64,000 nt of DNA from Kordia aestuariivivens (GTDB taxonomy: Bacteria; Bacteroidota; Bacteroidia; Flavobacteriales; Flavobacteriaceae): NCBI RefSeq assembly GCF_014397005.1, contig NZ_JACGWS010000001.1, positions 558,001 to 622,000 on the forward strand. The letters run 5' to 3'. The position numbers were made by a program, and so were the translations under genes. Positions 31,815 through 41,471 of the stretch are shown here, in pieces. The notes under the pieces are model-generated. The model had not been told where the DNA came from. It did not search any database and was given only the letters and a program-made list of their open reading frames with translations. Within the stretch, counting starts at the first letter, position 1. Every line of letters starts with the position of its first letter.

Positions 31815-32492
31815 TTATTCTTTTTCATATACTATGGTCTGTTCTCCATGTTTAAAATTAATAATAGAAATAAGTTCTCCTGTTTCATTGTAGTATTTGT
31901 AATCTCCATCTTCATATCCTTCAACAACTTTGCCCTCTGATTTAATAGTGCCGTTTGGATGATATGCACTAAAGTTTCCGTTCTCAAGAGTATCTTTATA
32001 TTTTACAATATAGTCTAAAGTACCATCTATATGATACCTTTTTTCGACACCTATTTTTTTCCCATTCAAAACATCACAAATAGTGAAAATTTGTCCATTG
32101 TCATGATAAAATATTTCTTTGGTTAAGTTGCCTTTTTTATAGACTGTTGTACAAATAAGATAGTTGTCCGTCGAATAAGATTTCCAGATACCTTCTTTTT
32201 TTCCGTCATCATATTTGCCTGTTAAATAAACCTTACCATTATGCTGAAAATAAGTTGTCCACTTTCCATTTTTGTTTCCATTATGATTGTATGCTCCAGA
32301 ATCTTTAATGGTTTTATTGATTCTAGTTTTATTTAAGGAAACCACGGAATCTGTCTTAATAGATTCAAAATTGAAATTTGGGATAGTAGTTGGTAGATTG
32401 TTTTGACTGTTTCTTCTTGTCTTAATAATAAAATTAGTCAAAATCAAAACTCCAGCAATTGACACTAAAATCCATTGATATTTTTTTTTCAT
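31815..32492 (-). CDS. YwqK/MORN-repeat protein
   Basis: About 225 aa from the ATG at 32490-32492 (an upstream TTG at 32510 is less likely). One N-terminal membrane span (WILVSIAGVLILTNFII) and then a series of about six MORN-type repeats of the form YHPNGTIKSEGKVVEGYEDG (also HNGKVYLTGKYDDGKKEGIW, YHIDGTLDYIVKY). Such repeats define the family annotated as YwqK-like antitoxins, but most Bacteroidetes members are envelope proteins of unknown role, and no toxin gene is adjacent. It lies downstream of hsdM on the same strand, separated by a 17-bp hairpin. Confidence 0.8.
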   Translation of the reverse strand: MKKKYQWILVSIAGVLILTNFIIKTRRNSQNNLPTTIPNFNFESIKTDSVVSLNKTRINKTIKDSGAYNHNGNKNGKWTTYFQHNGKVYLTGKYDDGKKEGIWKSYSTDNYLICTTVYKKGNLTKEIFYHDNGQIFTICDVLNGKKIGVEKRYHIDGTLDYIVKYKDTLENGNFSAYHPNGTIKSEGKVVEGYEDGDYKYYNETGELISIINFKHGEQTIVYEKE

Positions 32493-32506
32493 CACTATAT
32501 GCGTTA

Positions 32507-32543
32507 GCAACAGTTTGCAACAAGAGTTGTTGCAAACTGTTGC
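32507..32543. repeat. Perfect 17-bp hairpin with TTGTTGCA units
   Basis: GCAACAGTTTGCAACAA and its complement are separated by GAG. It lies between hsdM (stop 32572) and the YwqK-like gene. TTGTTGCA octamers recur at 31722, 31744, 32547, 46095, 46117 and 46127, on both sides of the cargo block. Confidence 0.65.
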
Positions 32544-32571
32544 ATTTTGTTGCAGAAATTTCTATTAAACG

Positions 32572-34098
32572 TTATTTCTCCGTTTCTGCATTAATCGTTT
32601 CCATGATTTCTCTGAAACTATTCAATCCAGCTTCTATGTTTTCAATGATTTCGTTTGCTAAAATGTCAGGATCAGGTAAGTTGTCTAAATCAGTTAGACT
32701 TTTATCTTTTAACCAAAAAATATCCAAACTCGTTTTGTCTCTCGCTATGATTTCATCGTAGCTGTATTTTTTCCAACGTCCATCTTGGTTTTCTTCACTC
32801 CAAGTTTCTTTTCGTTTGTGAATATTTTTACCATTATACAACTCTATAAACTCGTTTAAGTTTTCTTGACGCATTGGATTTTTCTTTGGGGTATGATGTA
32901 CGTTTGTTCTGTAATCGTAAAACCAAATTTCTTTTGTCCAGGCTTCTTTACTTGCAGGCTTGTTTTTGAAGAATAACACATTTGCTTTCACTCCTTGCGC
33001 ATAAAAGATTCCCGTTGGCAATCTTAAAATGGTATGTAATTCGGTAGTTTTTAATAGTTGCTTTCTAACTTCTTCGCCAGCGCCACCTTCAAACAGAATA
33101 TTATCGGGAAGTACAACCGCAGCTTCACCATTTATTCTTAGCTGTGTTTTGATGTGCTGCAAAAAGTTTAATTGCTTGTTAGAAGTCGTTTCCCAAAAGT
33201 CTTGACGATTGTAACTTAAATCTTCTTTTACAATGTCACCTTGTTCATTGGTAAAAGTCATACTGCTCTTTTTACCAAAAGGCGGATTTGCCAATACATA
33301 ATCATAGCGTTTTCCATCATCAGCGATTAAGGCATCATTTGGATTGATGAACGATTCGCCATCTATTTCGCCAATATTATGCAAATACATATTCATTAAG
33401 CACATTCTACGCGTGTTGGCAACAATTTCGTTTCCGTAAAAGGTTTTATTTTTTAAAAACTCTTTTTCTTCTCGGTCTAGTTTATTGTTGTCTACAATCC
33501 AATCGTAGGCTGCCAAAAAGAAACCACCAGTTCCACATGCAGGATCTGAAATACTTTTCATTGGTTTTGGTTGTACGCACGCTACCATTGTTTTGATTAA
33601 GGAACGTGGCGTAAAATATTGTCCAGCACCACTTTTGGTGTCTTCTGCATTTTTTTCTAACAGTCCTTCGTAGATTTTTCCTTTGATATCTGCGCCCATG
33701 AGTGACCAATCTTCTTTATCGATCAAATTGATGACTTTCAACAATTTCGCAGGATCTTGTATTTTATTCTGACTCTTGGTAAATATTTGTCCTAATGTTC
33801 CTTTTTCAGTAGAAAGTGTCCGCAGTAATTGACTGTAAAACGATTCTAATTCTGCACCACGTTTGCTTGAAAGTGTTTCCCAATTGGCAATTTCGCTGTC
33901 TGCAATTTCGTTGCCTTCTACATCTTTTAGTTTCGGAAAAACCAAGCCTTTGTTATAAGGTGGCTTGTTGAGTTCGTCTGCCATTTTTAAGAATAGCAAA
34001 TAGGTAATTTGTTCCAAATAGTCTCCGTAACCAACACCATCATCACGAAGTACGTTGGCTAGGTTCCATATTTTTGATATGATGTTTGAATCTGTCAT
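32572..34098 (-). CDS. hsdM: Type I restriction-modification system methyltransferase subunit
   Basis: 508 aa, normal for HsdM. The helical N-terminal domain (SKIWNLANVLRDDGVGYGDY) is followed by the methyltransferase with the SAM-binding motif SDPACGTGGFFLAAY and the catalytic NPPF in LANPPFGKKSS, typical of N6-adenine methylation. It is the last gene of a minus-strand operon hsdR, hsdS, nuclease, MBL protein, hsdM, starting one base after the MBL gene. HsdM with HsdS forms the methylase that protects host DNA and joins HsdR for restriction. Confidence 0.96.
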   Translation of the reverse strand: MTDSNIISKIWNLANVLRDDGVGYGDYLEQITYLLFLKMADELNKPPYNKGLVFPKLKDVEGNEIADSEIANWETLSSKRGAELESFYSQLLRTLSTEKGTLGQIFTKSQNKIQDPAKLLKVINLIDKEDWSLMGADIKGKIYEGLLEKNAEDTKSGAGQYFTPRSLIKTMVACVQPKPMKSISDPACGTGGFFLAAYDWIVDNNKLDREEKEFLKNKTFYGNEIVANTRRMCLMNMYLHNIGEIDGESFINPNDALIADDGKRYDYVLANPPFGKKSSMTFTNEQGDIVKEDLSYNRQDFWETTSNKQLNFLQHIKTQLRINGEAAVVLPDNILFEGGAGEEVRKQLLKTTELHTILRLPTGIFYAQGVKANVLFFKNKPASKEAWTKEIWFYDYRTNVHHTPKKNPMRQENLNEFIELYNGKNIHKRKETWSEENQDGRWKKYSYDEIIARDKTSLDIFWLKDKSLTDLDNLPDPDILANEIIENIEAGLNSFREIMETINAETEK

Positions 34099-34099
34099 T

Positions 34100-35311
34100 T
34101 TATAAATTTATTATTATATCACCTATACTAGAAGTAGTCGTTGTTGTTACTTTGAAATCTGATTTCAAAGCATTAACATAGTAAGGTATAGGATGACCAT
34201 ACTTATTTTTTCCAACTGATATGATTGCGTTATCAAAAAAAACTTTTCCTGGATTATTATATTCATATTTACCTCCTTTTCCTCCATGATGTGGTACTAT
34301 TAAATTATGATTATGTTTGTAGTTTAAATCAGGTAAGATGCATTGCGATATCTGAGAATAATGAGCGTCTCCTGAAAAAATGACACTTGATTTTGCAGTT
34401 TTTAAAGATATAAATATTCCAGAAATATTTCTGTCTTTGTGATATTGAGAATTATAGATTACTAATTGTTTTTTTATATTATTAAGAGGTCTTAAGAAAG
34501 TCATGCCACCTCTTGAGCTTCTTGTATCTGCGGGAATCGAATATAGATTATTAGAAGGAATCAAGCTTCTTATTCTACTGTATAATTTTCTACTAGTTAT
34601 GTTGGGAACATTATCTCTGCAAATAAAATTTGAAAACGATGATAGCTCTGCATCTGTCATTCCTATCAAGCAATGGTAATGATCTTTATCCCAATGAGAT
34701 AAAAATAGACTAGGCTTATCTTTGATATAATCGTGACTTCTAGTATTTATTAGTGCTCTAACATCTACTTTTTTTGCATTCATAAATGTACCACAGTCAT
34801 AAACAATACTATATGAATCATCATTTAAAATCTCATTCCAATTACCCTGCCCTATGTTCCTAACAATAACACTTAGTTTACCGCTCAGATCAAAATCTAA
34901 GTCTTCAATATCTCTTTTCCCATACATTAAATGATTAAAACTGAAGGGATCATTTAGAGAAACTGAATGCATAAAAACTTCTTCAAAATCATATTCAGAC
35001 ATGTCAATTGTAAAACCAATTAAGAACGAATCTTCAGTTTGAACTACCAAATTATTTTCTCTCCAATAAACAACGGTTTCTCTTTTAATTGAATAATAAG
35101 TATTTTCTCGGATTGTCCTTTTGTTGTAATTAACTATGCGTACCATTGTTGCTTGGTTTAAGTCATAGTCATTATCTAATGTTGATGAAAATGCTTCAAA
35201 TTCATTGGAGTCGTAAAAATCAAATAAAACATAATGGTCTTCTTTGTTAAACTCTTCAATGTAAATAAGTATATCTTCTGGAAATCTTGCTTTATGGTAT
35301 TTTAGATACAT
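34100..35311 (-). CDS. MBL-fold (ComEC-like) metallohydrolase in the restriction operon
   Basis: 403 aa. The N-terminal 140 residues have no recognisable fold. Then comes a metallo-beta-lactamase domain: SVIVRNIGQGNWNEIL with YDCGT, the metal motif LFLSHWDKDHYHCL (His206-x-Asp208-x-Asp210-His211), FSGDAH and VPHHGGKGG supplying later ligands. The order of motifs matches the ComEC/competence-type MBL branch that includes nucleases. No signal peptide. It is packed between the nuclease-like gene and hsdM (0-1 base gaps), so it is translated with the restriction system. A nuclease or phosphodiesterase accessory role in defence is likely but unproven. Confidence 0.85.
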   Translation of the reverse strand: MYLKYHKARFPEDILIYIEEFNKEDHYVLFDFYDSNEFEAFSSTLDNDYDLNQATMVRIVNYNKRTIRENTYYSIKRETVVYWRENNLVVQTEDSFLIGFTIDMSEYDFEEVFMHSVSLNDPFSFNHLMYGKRDIEDLDFDLSGKLSVIVRNIGQGNWNEILNDDSYSIVYDCGTFMNAKKVDVRALINTRSHDYIKDKPSLFLSHWDKDHYHCLIGMTDAELSSFSNFICRDNVPNITSRKLYSRIRSLIPSNNLYSIPADTRSSRGGMTFLRPLNNIKKQLVIYNSQYHKDRNISGIFISLKTAKSSVIFSGDAHYSQISQCILPDLNYKHNHNLIVPHHGGKGGKYEYNNPGKVFFDNAIISVGKNKYGHPIPYYVNALKSDFKVTTTTTSSIGDIIINL

Positions 35312-37159
35312 TTAGAATTTTTGAAATTTATTAGACATTTTTTTTTCTTCAAACGAGTAAGACCAGTATTGCAATGGTAACTTTAACTGTTCTTTCAGAT
35401 TTTGAAAATAAACTAAATCTCTTTCATTAGGTATTGCAGGTCCTATGATTATTAACTTATTTACATTTAAAGAAGTGTCCAAAAGAGCATATTCTATTAT
35501 TTGTCCTAATGCTTGACGTATGTTTGTTAAAACAGAATTCGTAGTTTTCACTTCAAACAAAATATATTCGTCTTCGCTTTTAGCAGCACAATCTACAAGA
35601 TTATTACCAACTCTAGTCTTTTCTGTTGAAATCTCAAATTTTTTATAAACTTTAGAATTTGTGAGATATTCGTGTAAATCATTAGTAATATCTGCATGTG
35701 TACGATTTACATTTCTCTTACCACCACTTATACTTTGAGAATATGAGTTTGATCCTGTCCCGTTTCCAGATTCAAACTTTATTTTTGGTTTTTTAAATGA
35801 AGTCTCAATTTCGTTTATAGCTAATTCAATTTCATCCTTTATTTTATTGGGAATGAATCTATGAATTTTAAGTAAATCTTGATTTAATAATATGGGTTCT
35901 TCATAAATAATGGCTCTGTTTAAATCAAAAGACATATTAGGTCTTAATTCTAAGGTTTTTAAAAACTTAGTATCTGCATTTACTTGTTTAAGTTCATCAA
36001 GCATTAGATCTCTGTTATTCTCAAAGGTTGATAAAATCAGTTCGTCAATTATTTCTTCTTCTCGATAAATTTCGACATCAAATAGTTTAGCTATTAAAAA
36101 TTGTTGTTTTGTTTTAGGATGCAAACTATACAAGTACAATTCGTCAATAAAATAACTAGTTTCAGGCATCGTATCTATTCCTCTAACGTATCCGTACTGT
36201 GTGCCTTCAATTAAGTAGCGATTATTAAAAAGCCATTCCTCAGAACCGAAACCATATTGTTCGTGATGCGCTTTATCTGTTCTTCCTTGCCAATTTTTGT
36301 TCCAATATCTGGAGATAGGAAACTTCCAATTTTTATCATTCCATACTAAACGCATTAGACGCCTTTCTGGCCAAAAATGAGAAGATATTTGGTCTGTGAT
36401 AGTTAATTTGTCTGTGAAATAAGCATCAGTTTTTCTGATTAGAGTAGACCAATTTTCGTGTTCTATATCTTCTTTTTTTATAACAGCATACTTTGTATCT
36501 TCTTCAATCATTGAATTCATTAATGAATCGAATTCTCTAATTCTGTTATTTTGCTTAAAAAAATCATCATTACGTTTAATATCTATTTTATAATATAGAT
36601 TTCCATCTCCTCCAACTCCAAGAGTAAAAAAAATCAATTTCTTTATGTTATTGTTGGGAAAAACTTTAAACCAAGTATAATCTCTGTATATATTCCCTTT
36701 TTCTGATTTACTTTGTATTTGCCAACTGTATCTATTATTATCTTTAAACCAATCTAACTCTAGTAATTTTTCTCTCCAAATTTTTGTCTTTTCCCAAATA
36801 ACTTTTGAAATAAACTCTCCAATATTTTTATCAACAGGACTATTCTTGTCGTAATACTTATTTTTAACTAAAACCTCAAATGAGTTTAATTCTTTTTTAC
36901 TGAAAAAGGAATCTTGAACAGATGTGTCAACAATTGGGAAACCTAAATTTAAAAGTACTTTCTGTGCTTCGCTAGTATCAAAAGAGTTTCTATCAATAGG
37001 TTTTCCAATTAGCTCATAATGTTTAGAAATGACACCTGAAGGTGAGACTAATTTCCCTTTCCACCAAATAGCATATTTTGACGCATAAGTTCGATCACCT
37101 TTGAGATATGCCTTGATAGCTTCTACAATATTTTCCTGAGTTATTTCTGAGAATTTCAT
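35312..37159 (-). CDS. PD-(D/E)XK nuclease-domain protein in the restriction operon
   Basis: 615 aa. C-terminal nuclease-like motif: Asp523 in NLVDCAAK, Glu536-x-Lys538 in YILFEVKT, then a Gln in RQALGQIIEYA, the pattern of PD-(D/E)XK enzymes. The N-terminal 60 residues (YASKYAIWWKGKLVSPSGVI, then FDTSEAQKVLLNLGFPIVD) look like the head domain on McrA-type restriction proteins, though this is by eye. The middle is large and unrecognised. It overlaps hsdS by 4 bases and abuts the MBL gene. Together with that gene it forms an extra two-gene module within a type I system, perhaps a second restriction activity. Confidence 0.7.
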   Translation of the reverse strand: MKFSEITQENIVEAIKAYLKGDRTYASKYAIWWKGKLVSPSGVISKHYELIGKPIDRNSFDTSEAQKVLLNLGFPIVDTSVQDSFFSKKELNSFEVLVKNKYYDKNSPVDKNIGEFISKVIWEKTKIWREKLLELDWFKDNNRYSWQIQSKSEKGNIYRDYTWFKVFPNNNIKKLIFFTLGVGGDGNLYYKIDIKRNDDFFKQNNRIREFDSLMNSMIEEDTKYAVIKKEDIEHENWSTLIRKTDAYFTDKLTITDQISSHFWPERRLMRLVWNDKNWKFPISRYWNKNWQGRTDKAHHEQYGFGSEEWLFNNRYLIEGTQYGYVRGIDTMPETSYFIDELYLYSLHPKTKQQFLIAKLFDVEIYREEEIIDELILSTFENNRDLMLDELKQVNADTKFLKTLELRPNMSFDLNRAIIYEEPILLNQDLLKIHRFIPNKIKDEIELAINEIETSFKKPKIKFESGNGTGSNSYSQSISGGKRNVNRTHADITNDLHEYLTNSKVYKKFEISTEKTRVGNNLVDCAAKSEDEYILFEVKTTNSVLTNIRQALGQIIEYALLDTSLNVNKLIIIGPAIPNERDLVYFQNLKEQLKLPLQYWSYSFEEKKMSNKFQKF

Positions 37160-38442
37160 GCTTTTTTGGCTTTTATTTTCTCCAACAAAACACTAGCAGG
37201 CTCATACTCCTTATCCGCTTTGCATTTCGCAATTTCTGCGGCACTTAACAACTTGCCTTCAAAAGCTTTTTTAAGAATGCTTTGACGTAAAGCTTGGGCT
37301 TTTTGCAAACTTTCTTTGATGCTTTCTTCTACCTTATCACAAACTGATAATCGACTTTCTATTTCTCGGACGATTTGAAGTTGTTGTTTCTTATTAACAT
37401 AAGGAATTTCTAATTTTAAAAATACCTTTTGAGTTAAATTTAAACCACTATCACTACTGCCAGATTTCATTACTTCAATTTTACTTAAAATTTCAGGTGA
37501 ATTCAATGCATATTCGAAGTATTCTCCATCTATTAGTTTTTTATTTAATTCAAGGCGGTAAACTTTATCACAATTAATAAGTTTTGGTCTTGTTTTTCTA
37601 ACTAAACAACAAATACCTACTCTTACTCTTGGTCCAGCTCTAGTAATTAAAATATCTCCTTTTTTTATTTCGTGTTGTTCTCTTGGTTCTAAATTATCTG
37701 GCAAAATTTTATTTTCAAATTCTACAAATCTACCTGATTGAATTGCAGAAGTTTTAATAACCGCCCATTGGCTTGAATCAGTAGAGGCTTGATTAATACA
37801 TTTTGGACTCCAACCTTGACTTAAATTCTCTACTAATTCAGAAATTTCAATTTTCTTTTTTTTAGGAAAACTTGAAGATAGTACAGCTTGTCTATACACA
37901 ACCAATTGGTCTTGCGCTTTTTTTAAATCGGCAATACCGCTATCTAAACTGCTAAAGAGTTCTTCTATTTTTTTGACAATGGCTTTTTGTTCGACAAGTG
38001 GAGAAACAGGAATATTTAATTTTTTCAATATGGTTTGGCTAATATTTGGTTGTGCTCCGCCAATACCTTGTTGTATTAGAAAATTTTTTCGAAAAAATAG
38101 ATAATGATATAAAAAGTCAGAATTAAAAACGGAACTTTTATAAATTCCACAAATAGCTTGATTTGTAGCCGCATCAACCCCAAGAGTAGCCATTTTCCCT
38201 ATTGTTGCACCATACAAAGCAAAAAGTAATGTGCCTTTTGGAAATATCTTAGCACTTGATTTTTTTATTGCTTCTTCGGAAATGTGTTCTTCTGAATCAT
38301 AAATTACACCTTTGTCTAGTTCCCCAGATTTTACCCAAGGAATAGTACCATTATAAAAAGCTTTATTTTGTCTGCTTGGTGTTCCACCTGAAGTAGTAAA
38401 GCAAACTTCTCCCAATGTACATTCAATCCAATCTTCTCTCAT
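37156..38442 (-). CDS. hsdS: Type I restriction-modification specificity subunit
   Basis: 428 aa with two target-recognition halves. Each ends in a helical spacer: VEQKAIVKKIEELFSSLDSG for the first and LQIVREIESRLSVCDKVEES for the second; the first half opens with EDWIECTLGEVCFTTSGGTP and the second with SELVENLSQGWSPKC. The C-terminal LRQSILKKAFEGKL is typical. HsdS sets the DNA sequence read by both the methylase and the restriction complex. It overlaps hsdR by one base and the nuclease gene by four. Confidence 0.95.
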   Translation of the reverse strand: MREDWIECTLGEVCFTTSGGTPSRQNKAFYNGTIPWVKSGELDKGVIYDSEEHISEEAIKKSSAKIFPKGTLLFALYGATIGKMATLGVDAATNQAICGIYKSSVFNSDFLYHYLFFRKNFLIQQGIGGAQPNISQTILKKLNIPVSPLVEQKAIVKKIEELFSSLDSGIADLKKAQDQLVVYRQAVLSSSFPKKKKIEISELVENLSQGWSPKCINQASTDSSQWAVIKTSAIQSGRFVEFENKILPDNLEPREQHEIKKGDILITRAGPRVRVGICCLVRKTRPKLINCDKVYRLELNKKLIDGEYFEYALNSPEILSKIEVMKSGSSDSGLNLTQKVFLKLEIPYVNKKQQLQIVREIESRLSVCDKVEESIKESLQKAQALRQSILKKAFEGKLLSAAEIAKCKADKEYEPASVLLEKIKAKKA

Positions 38443-41255
38443 TATGCTGCTAGTACTTCGTTGAGTTCGTTTATAATTTCATTCATTTGGTCGCCAAAGA
38501 GTTGGTACATTTTTCCTTTTCCGCCTTTGGCATCAAAAGGTGTATATGCTAAATCGTCGAGTTCTATGTGATAACTGCTCACAACATGGTCTTTTATCAT
38601 GCGTAACCAGTCTAATTGTTCCGGTGTAAAACGGTTGTGTTGCCCTGTATGCTGTTTAAAAATCCATTTGTTATAGTTGGCTTCAATAGTACTGTCGTAG
38701 GCTTTTAATTCACTGTCTATACCACAAGTGCGTCTTATCAAAGATATCAACGCTGTTAATTCATCTTTTGGTTGTTTGCTTTTTACTTTTTCTAAAGTTA
38801 CGTACGCATCCCACACATAATCAGGAGCTAACAATGGTTTTTCTAGTTGCAGTTTTTCCATCACCTCTTTTATCATGGTAAAGGTAATGTTTCTGCGGTT
38901 ATACGGTTGGTTATAAAAGATACTTAACGCTTTTATTTCGTCTTTGTTCGCTTCTAAATATTCCGTAAAATCTTTTACTATTTGGGAAGCTTTGTCCACC
39001 GAAGTCGTATCCCATTCACTTTTAGTAATGGTATCTATATTTACACTATCTATAATTTGATCGTGTTGTTTGCGGACATTTTCAAGATAGGTGTTTAATT
39101 CGCCATTAAACGTTTTGCTGGCTTCTAAGATTAATTGTGCTTGCGCTTCATTTTTTGCATTTGCTATCAAGTCAGGCGTACTGTCCAATTTTGGAATTTG
39201 ATCAATGGCTGGTTGCGCTAGATTATCTATAACATCTTGGTCGTACGCCGTAATCAATTCTTTGGTAATTTGTTTTAAATTTTTACCACCTGAAAACTCT
39301 AATAGTCTGTCTTTTTCCTTATCTGTGAGTTGCTTTTCCAAACGAATTAAACGATTTGCTAAGGACAGAAATAAATCTTCGTCTGCAACTCCCATAGTAA
39401 CTGCGCCCAATAAATCTTTCATGAGAACGCTTGGTTTGCGTTCCAAAGGTCTACTATCGGTCTTTTTCGATTTGGTTGCGCCAACGGCATCTACAATGAC
39501 AAAATGGGTTTTGTTTTTTGCCGTTTTAGAAACCAATTGTAAGGTATCACTATTGATGGTTCGCGTACCACGACCTTTCATTTGTTCAAAGTAGTTGATA
39601 CTTTTTACATCACGCATAAACAACAACACTTCCAAAGGTTTTACATCTGTTCCCGTGGCAATCATATCAACCGTAACAGCAATACGTGGATAATAGGAAT
39701 TCCGAAAACGGTTTAATACCGATTTTGGGTCTTCTTCAATTTTATAGGTTACTTTTTTACAGAAGTCGTTTCCTTCATCAAATTCTTCCCGAATTATTTT
39801 TATGATATCGTCTGCATGACTGTCAGTTTTTGCAAACACTAAGGTTTTTGGCACTTCATATTCGCCATTCTCGTCGATACGTTTTGGGTAAATCGTTGTT
39901 TTTAATGCTTTTTTGTATTCACGAATGATATTTCTAATTTGGCTCGGATTGACTACTTTTTTATCTAAATCGTTGCGTTGGTAATTGGTGTCTTCATCTT
40001 CTTGTTGCCAACGTTTTTTACGAGTAAGTTTGTCTCGTCTGTCTACAAACCAACCTGCTTTTATTGTTTCGCCATTTTGAGAGATTTCAGTTTCAATCGT
40101 ATATACATCATACGGAACATTTACACCATCCGTTACCGATTCTTCATAGGTATATTGACTCACTACGTTTTCATTGAAAAAACCAAAAGTTCTTTTGTCA
40201 GGCGTTGCCGTTAAACCAATGAGGAAGGCATCAAAATAATCCAACACTTGTTTCCAAAGATTATAGATGGAACGATGCGCTTCATCTATGACAATAAAAT
40301 CAAACTGTTCAATGGGTACTTTTGGAGTGTATTCGACAGGAACTGCCTGTTTTTGCGACATTTTTTTCTGTAACCACGAATTTTCGTTTGGATTATCCTG
40401 TTCCGCACTTTCGTCGAGTTCTTCGCCTTTTAAAATAGCGTAGAGGCGTTGTATCGTCGAGATACACACTTGACTATCAGAAGCAATGTAGCTCGATGAT
40501 AAACGCTGTACATTGTATAATTCTGTAAATTTTCGGTTGTCGTCAGTTGGCTGAAAGGTCATAAACTCTTGTTCTGCCTGTTCGCCCAAGTTTTTTGTGT
40601 CAACCAAAAACAGCACACGTTTTGCATCTGCGTGTTTTAGTAAACGATATACAAATGTAGCAGCTGTAAATGTTTTTCCAGCACCAGTTGCCATTTGAAT
40701 TAAGGCTTTTGGTCTGTTTTTTTTGAACGAATGTTCTAAGTTATTGATGGCTATAATTTGCGCAGGACGCAATCCCGTTTCATCTAATGCTGGAATCGAT
40801 AATAATCGTTCTCGAAGCGATTGTCCTTGTTTTAGCCATTCGGCAATGGTTTCTGGTTTGTGAAAACTAAAAACGTTTCTACCTCTTGGTTTTGGATCTC
40901 GATAATCTGTAAATCGTGTGATTGTTCCTGTGCTTTCGTAGACGAAAGGCAACGGATCATTGTTTAGGTATTTTAATTTTGCTTTTGCATAGCTTAGTGA
41001 TTGTTCTTCTACAACGGTCAATCGATGTCCTTCATCTTCTCGCTTCGCTTCTATAATTCCGACAGGTTTTCGGTCTACAAACAACACATAATCGGCAGGA
41101 CCAACATCTGTTTGGTATTCTCTAACGGCAACGCCTTTGCTTGCTGATAAATCAACTTTCTTTTTAGACTGAACTAACCATCCAGCTTCACGTAGCATTT
41201 CGTCTATTTTGTCTCGTGCTATTTGTTCTGGGTTTTGGTTGCTTTTTGTGGTCAT
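38442..41255 (-). CDS. hsdR: Type I restriction enzyme, R subunit (EcoEI/EcoR124-like motor)
   Basis: 937 aa. N-terminal nuclease domain with ADYVLFVDRKPVGIIEAKRE (Asp...Glu-x-Lys), then a superfamily 2 motor: ALIQMATGAGKTFTAA (Walker A), FIVIDEAHRSIY (DEAH), GLTATPDKRTFG (motif III), and QMKGRGTRTIN (motif VI). The C-terminal third is helical and contacts HsdM in this family. It is the first gene of the five-gene operon; 216 bases with no gene separate it from the EamA gene upstream. Confidence 0.96.
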   Translation of the reverse strand: MTTKSNQNPEQIARDKIDEMLREAGWLVQSKKKVDLSASKGVAVREYQTDVGPADYVLFVDRKPVGIIEAKREDEGHRLTVVEEQSLSYAKAKLKYLNNDPLPFVYESTGTITRFTDYRDPKPRGRNVFSFHKPETIAEWLKQGQSLRERLLSIPALDETGLRPAQIIAINNLEHSFKKNRPKALIQMATGAGKTFTAATFVYRLLKHADAKRVLFLVDTKNLGEQAEQEFMTFQPTDDNRKFTELYNVQRLSSSYIASDSQVCISTIQRLYAILKGEELDESAEQDNPNENSWLQKKMSQKQAVPVEYTPKVPIEQFDFIVIDEAHRSIYNLWKQVLDYFDAFLIGLTATPDKRTFGFFNENVVSQYTYEESVTDGVNVPYDVYTIETEISQNGETIKAGWFVDRRDKLTRKKRWQQEDEDTNYQRNDLDKKVVNPSQIRNIIREYKKALKTTIYPKRIDENGEYEVPKTLVFAKTDSHADDIIKIIREEFDEGNDFCKKVTYKIEEDPKSVLNRFRNSYYPRIAVTVDMIATGTDVKPLEVLLFMRDVKSINYFEQMKGRGTRTINSDTLQLVSKTAKNKTHFVIVDAVGATKSKKTDSRPLERKPSVLMKDLLGAVTMGVADEDLFLSLANRLIRLEKQLTDKEKDRLLEFSGGKNLKQITKELITAYDQDVIDNLAQPAIDQIPKLDSTPDLIANAKNEAQAQLILEASKTFNGELNTYLENVRKQHDQIIDSVNIDTITKSEWDTTSVDKASQIVKDFTEYLEANKDEIKALSIFYNQPYNRRNITFTMIKEVMEKLQLEKPLLAPDYVWDAYVTLEKVKSKQPKDELTALISLIRRTCGIDSELKAYDSTIEANYNKWIFKQHTGQHNRFTPEQLDWLRMIKDHVVSSYHIELDDLAYTPFDAKGGKGKMYQLFGDQMNEIINELNEVLAA

Positions 41256-41471
41256 TAAATTGGTTGTTTTTCCTAAAACCTTTCAAATACGTTTTGTTTT
41301 AGAGGTAAGCTAGTGAACTAAAATAGTTAAGTTAGCCGAGTTCTCTCTAAATTATATGTAAAAAACATATTTTTAATTCTTCTTAGTTTTGATAAAAATA
41401 AGATAAAGATTACAATTTAGTAATGAGGTTTTAAATAATAAAAATTAAATATATTTTTTACGTTTGGTAAA

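Noticed and set aside
31815-32492. Type II toxin-antitoxin pair based on the YwqK-like protein
   Set aside because: Only the MORN-repeat protein is present; no adjacent toxin gene, and the family name is an annotation habit.
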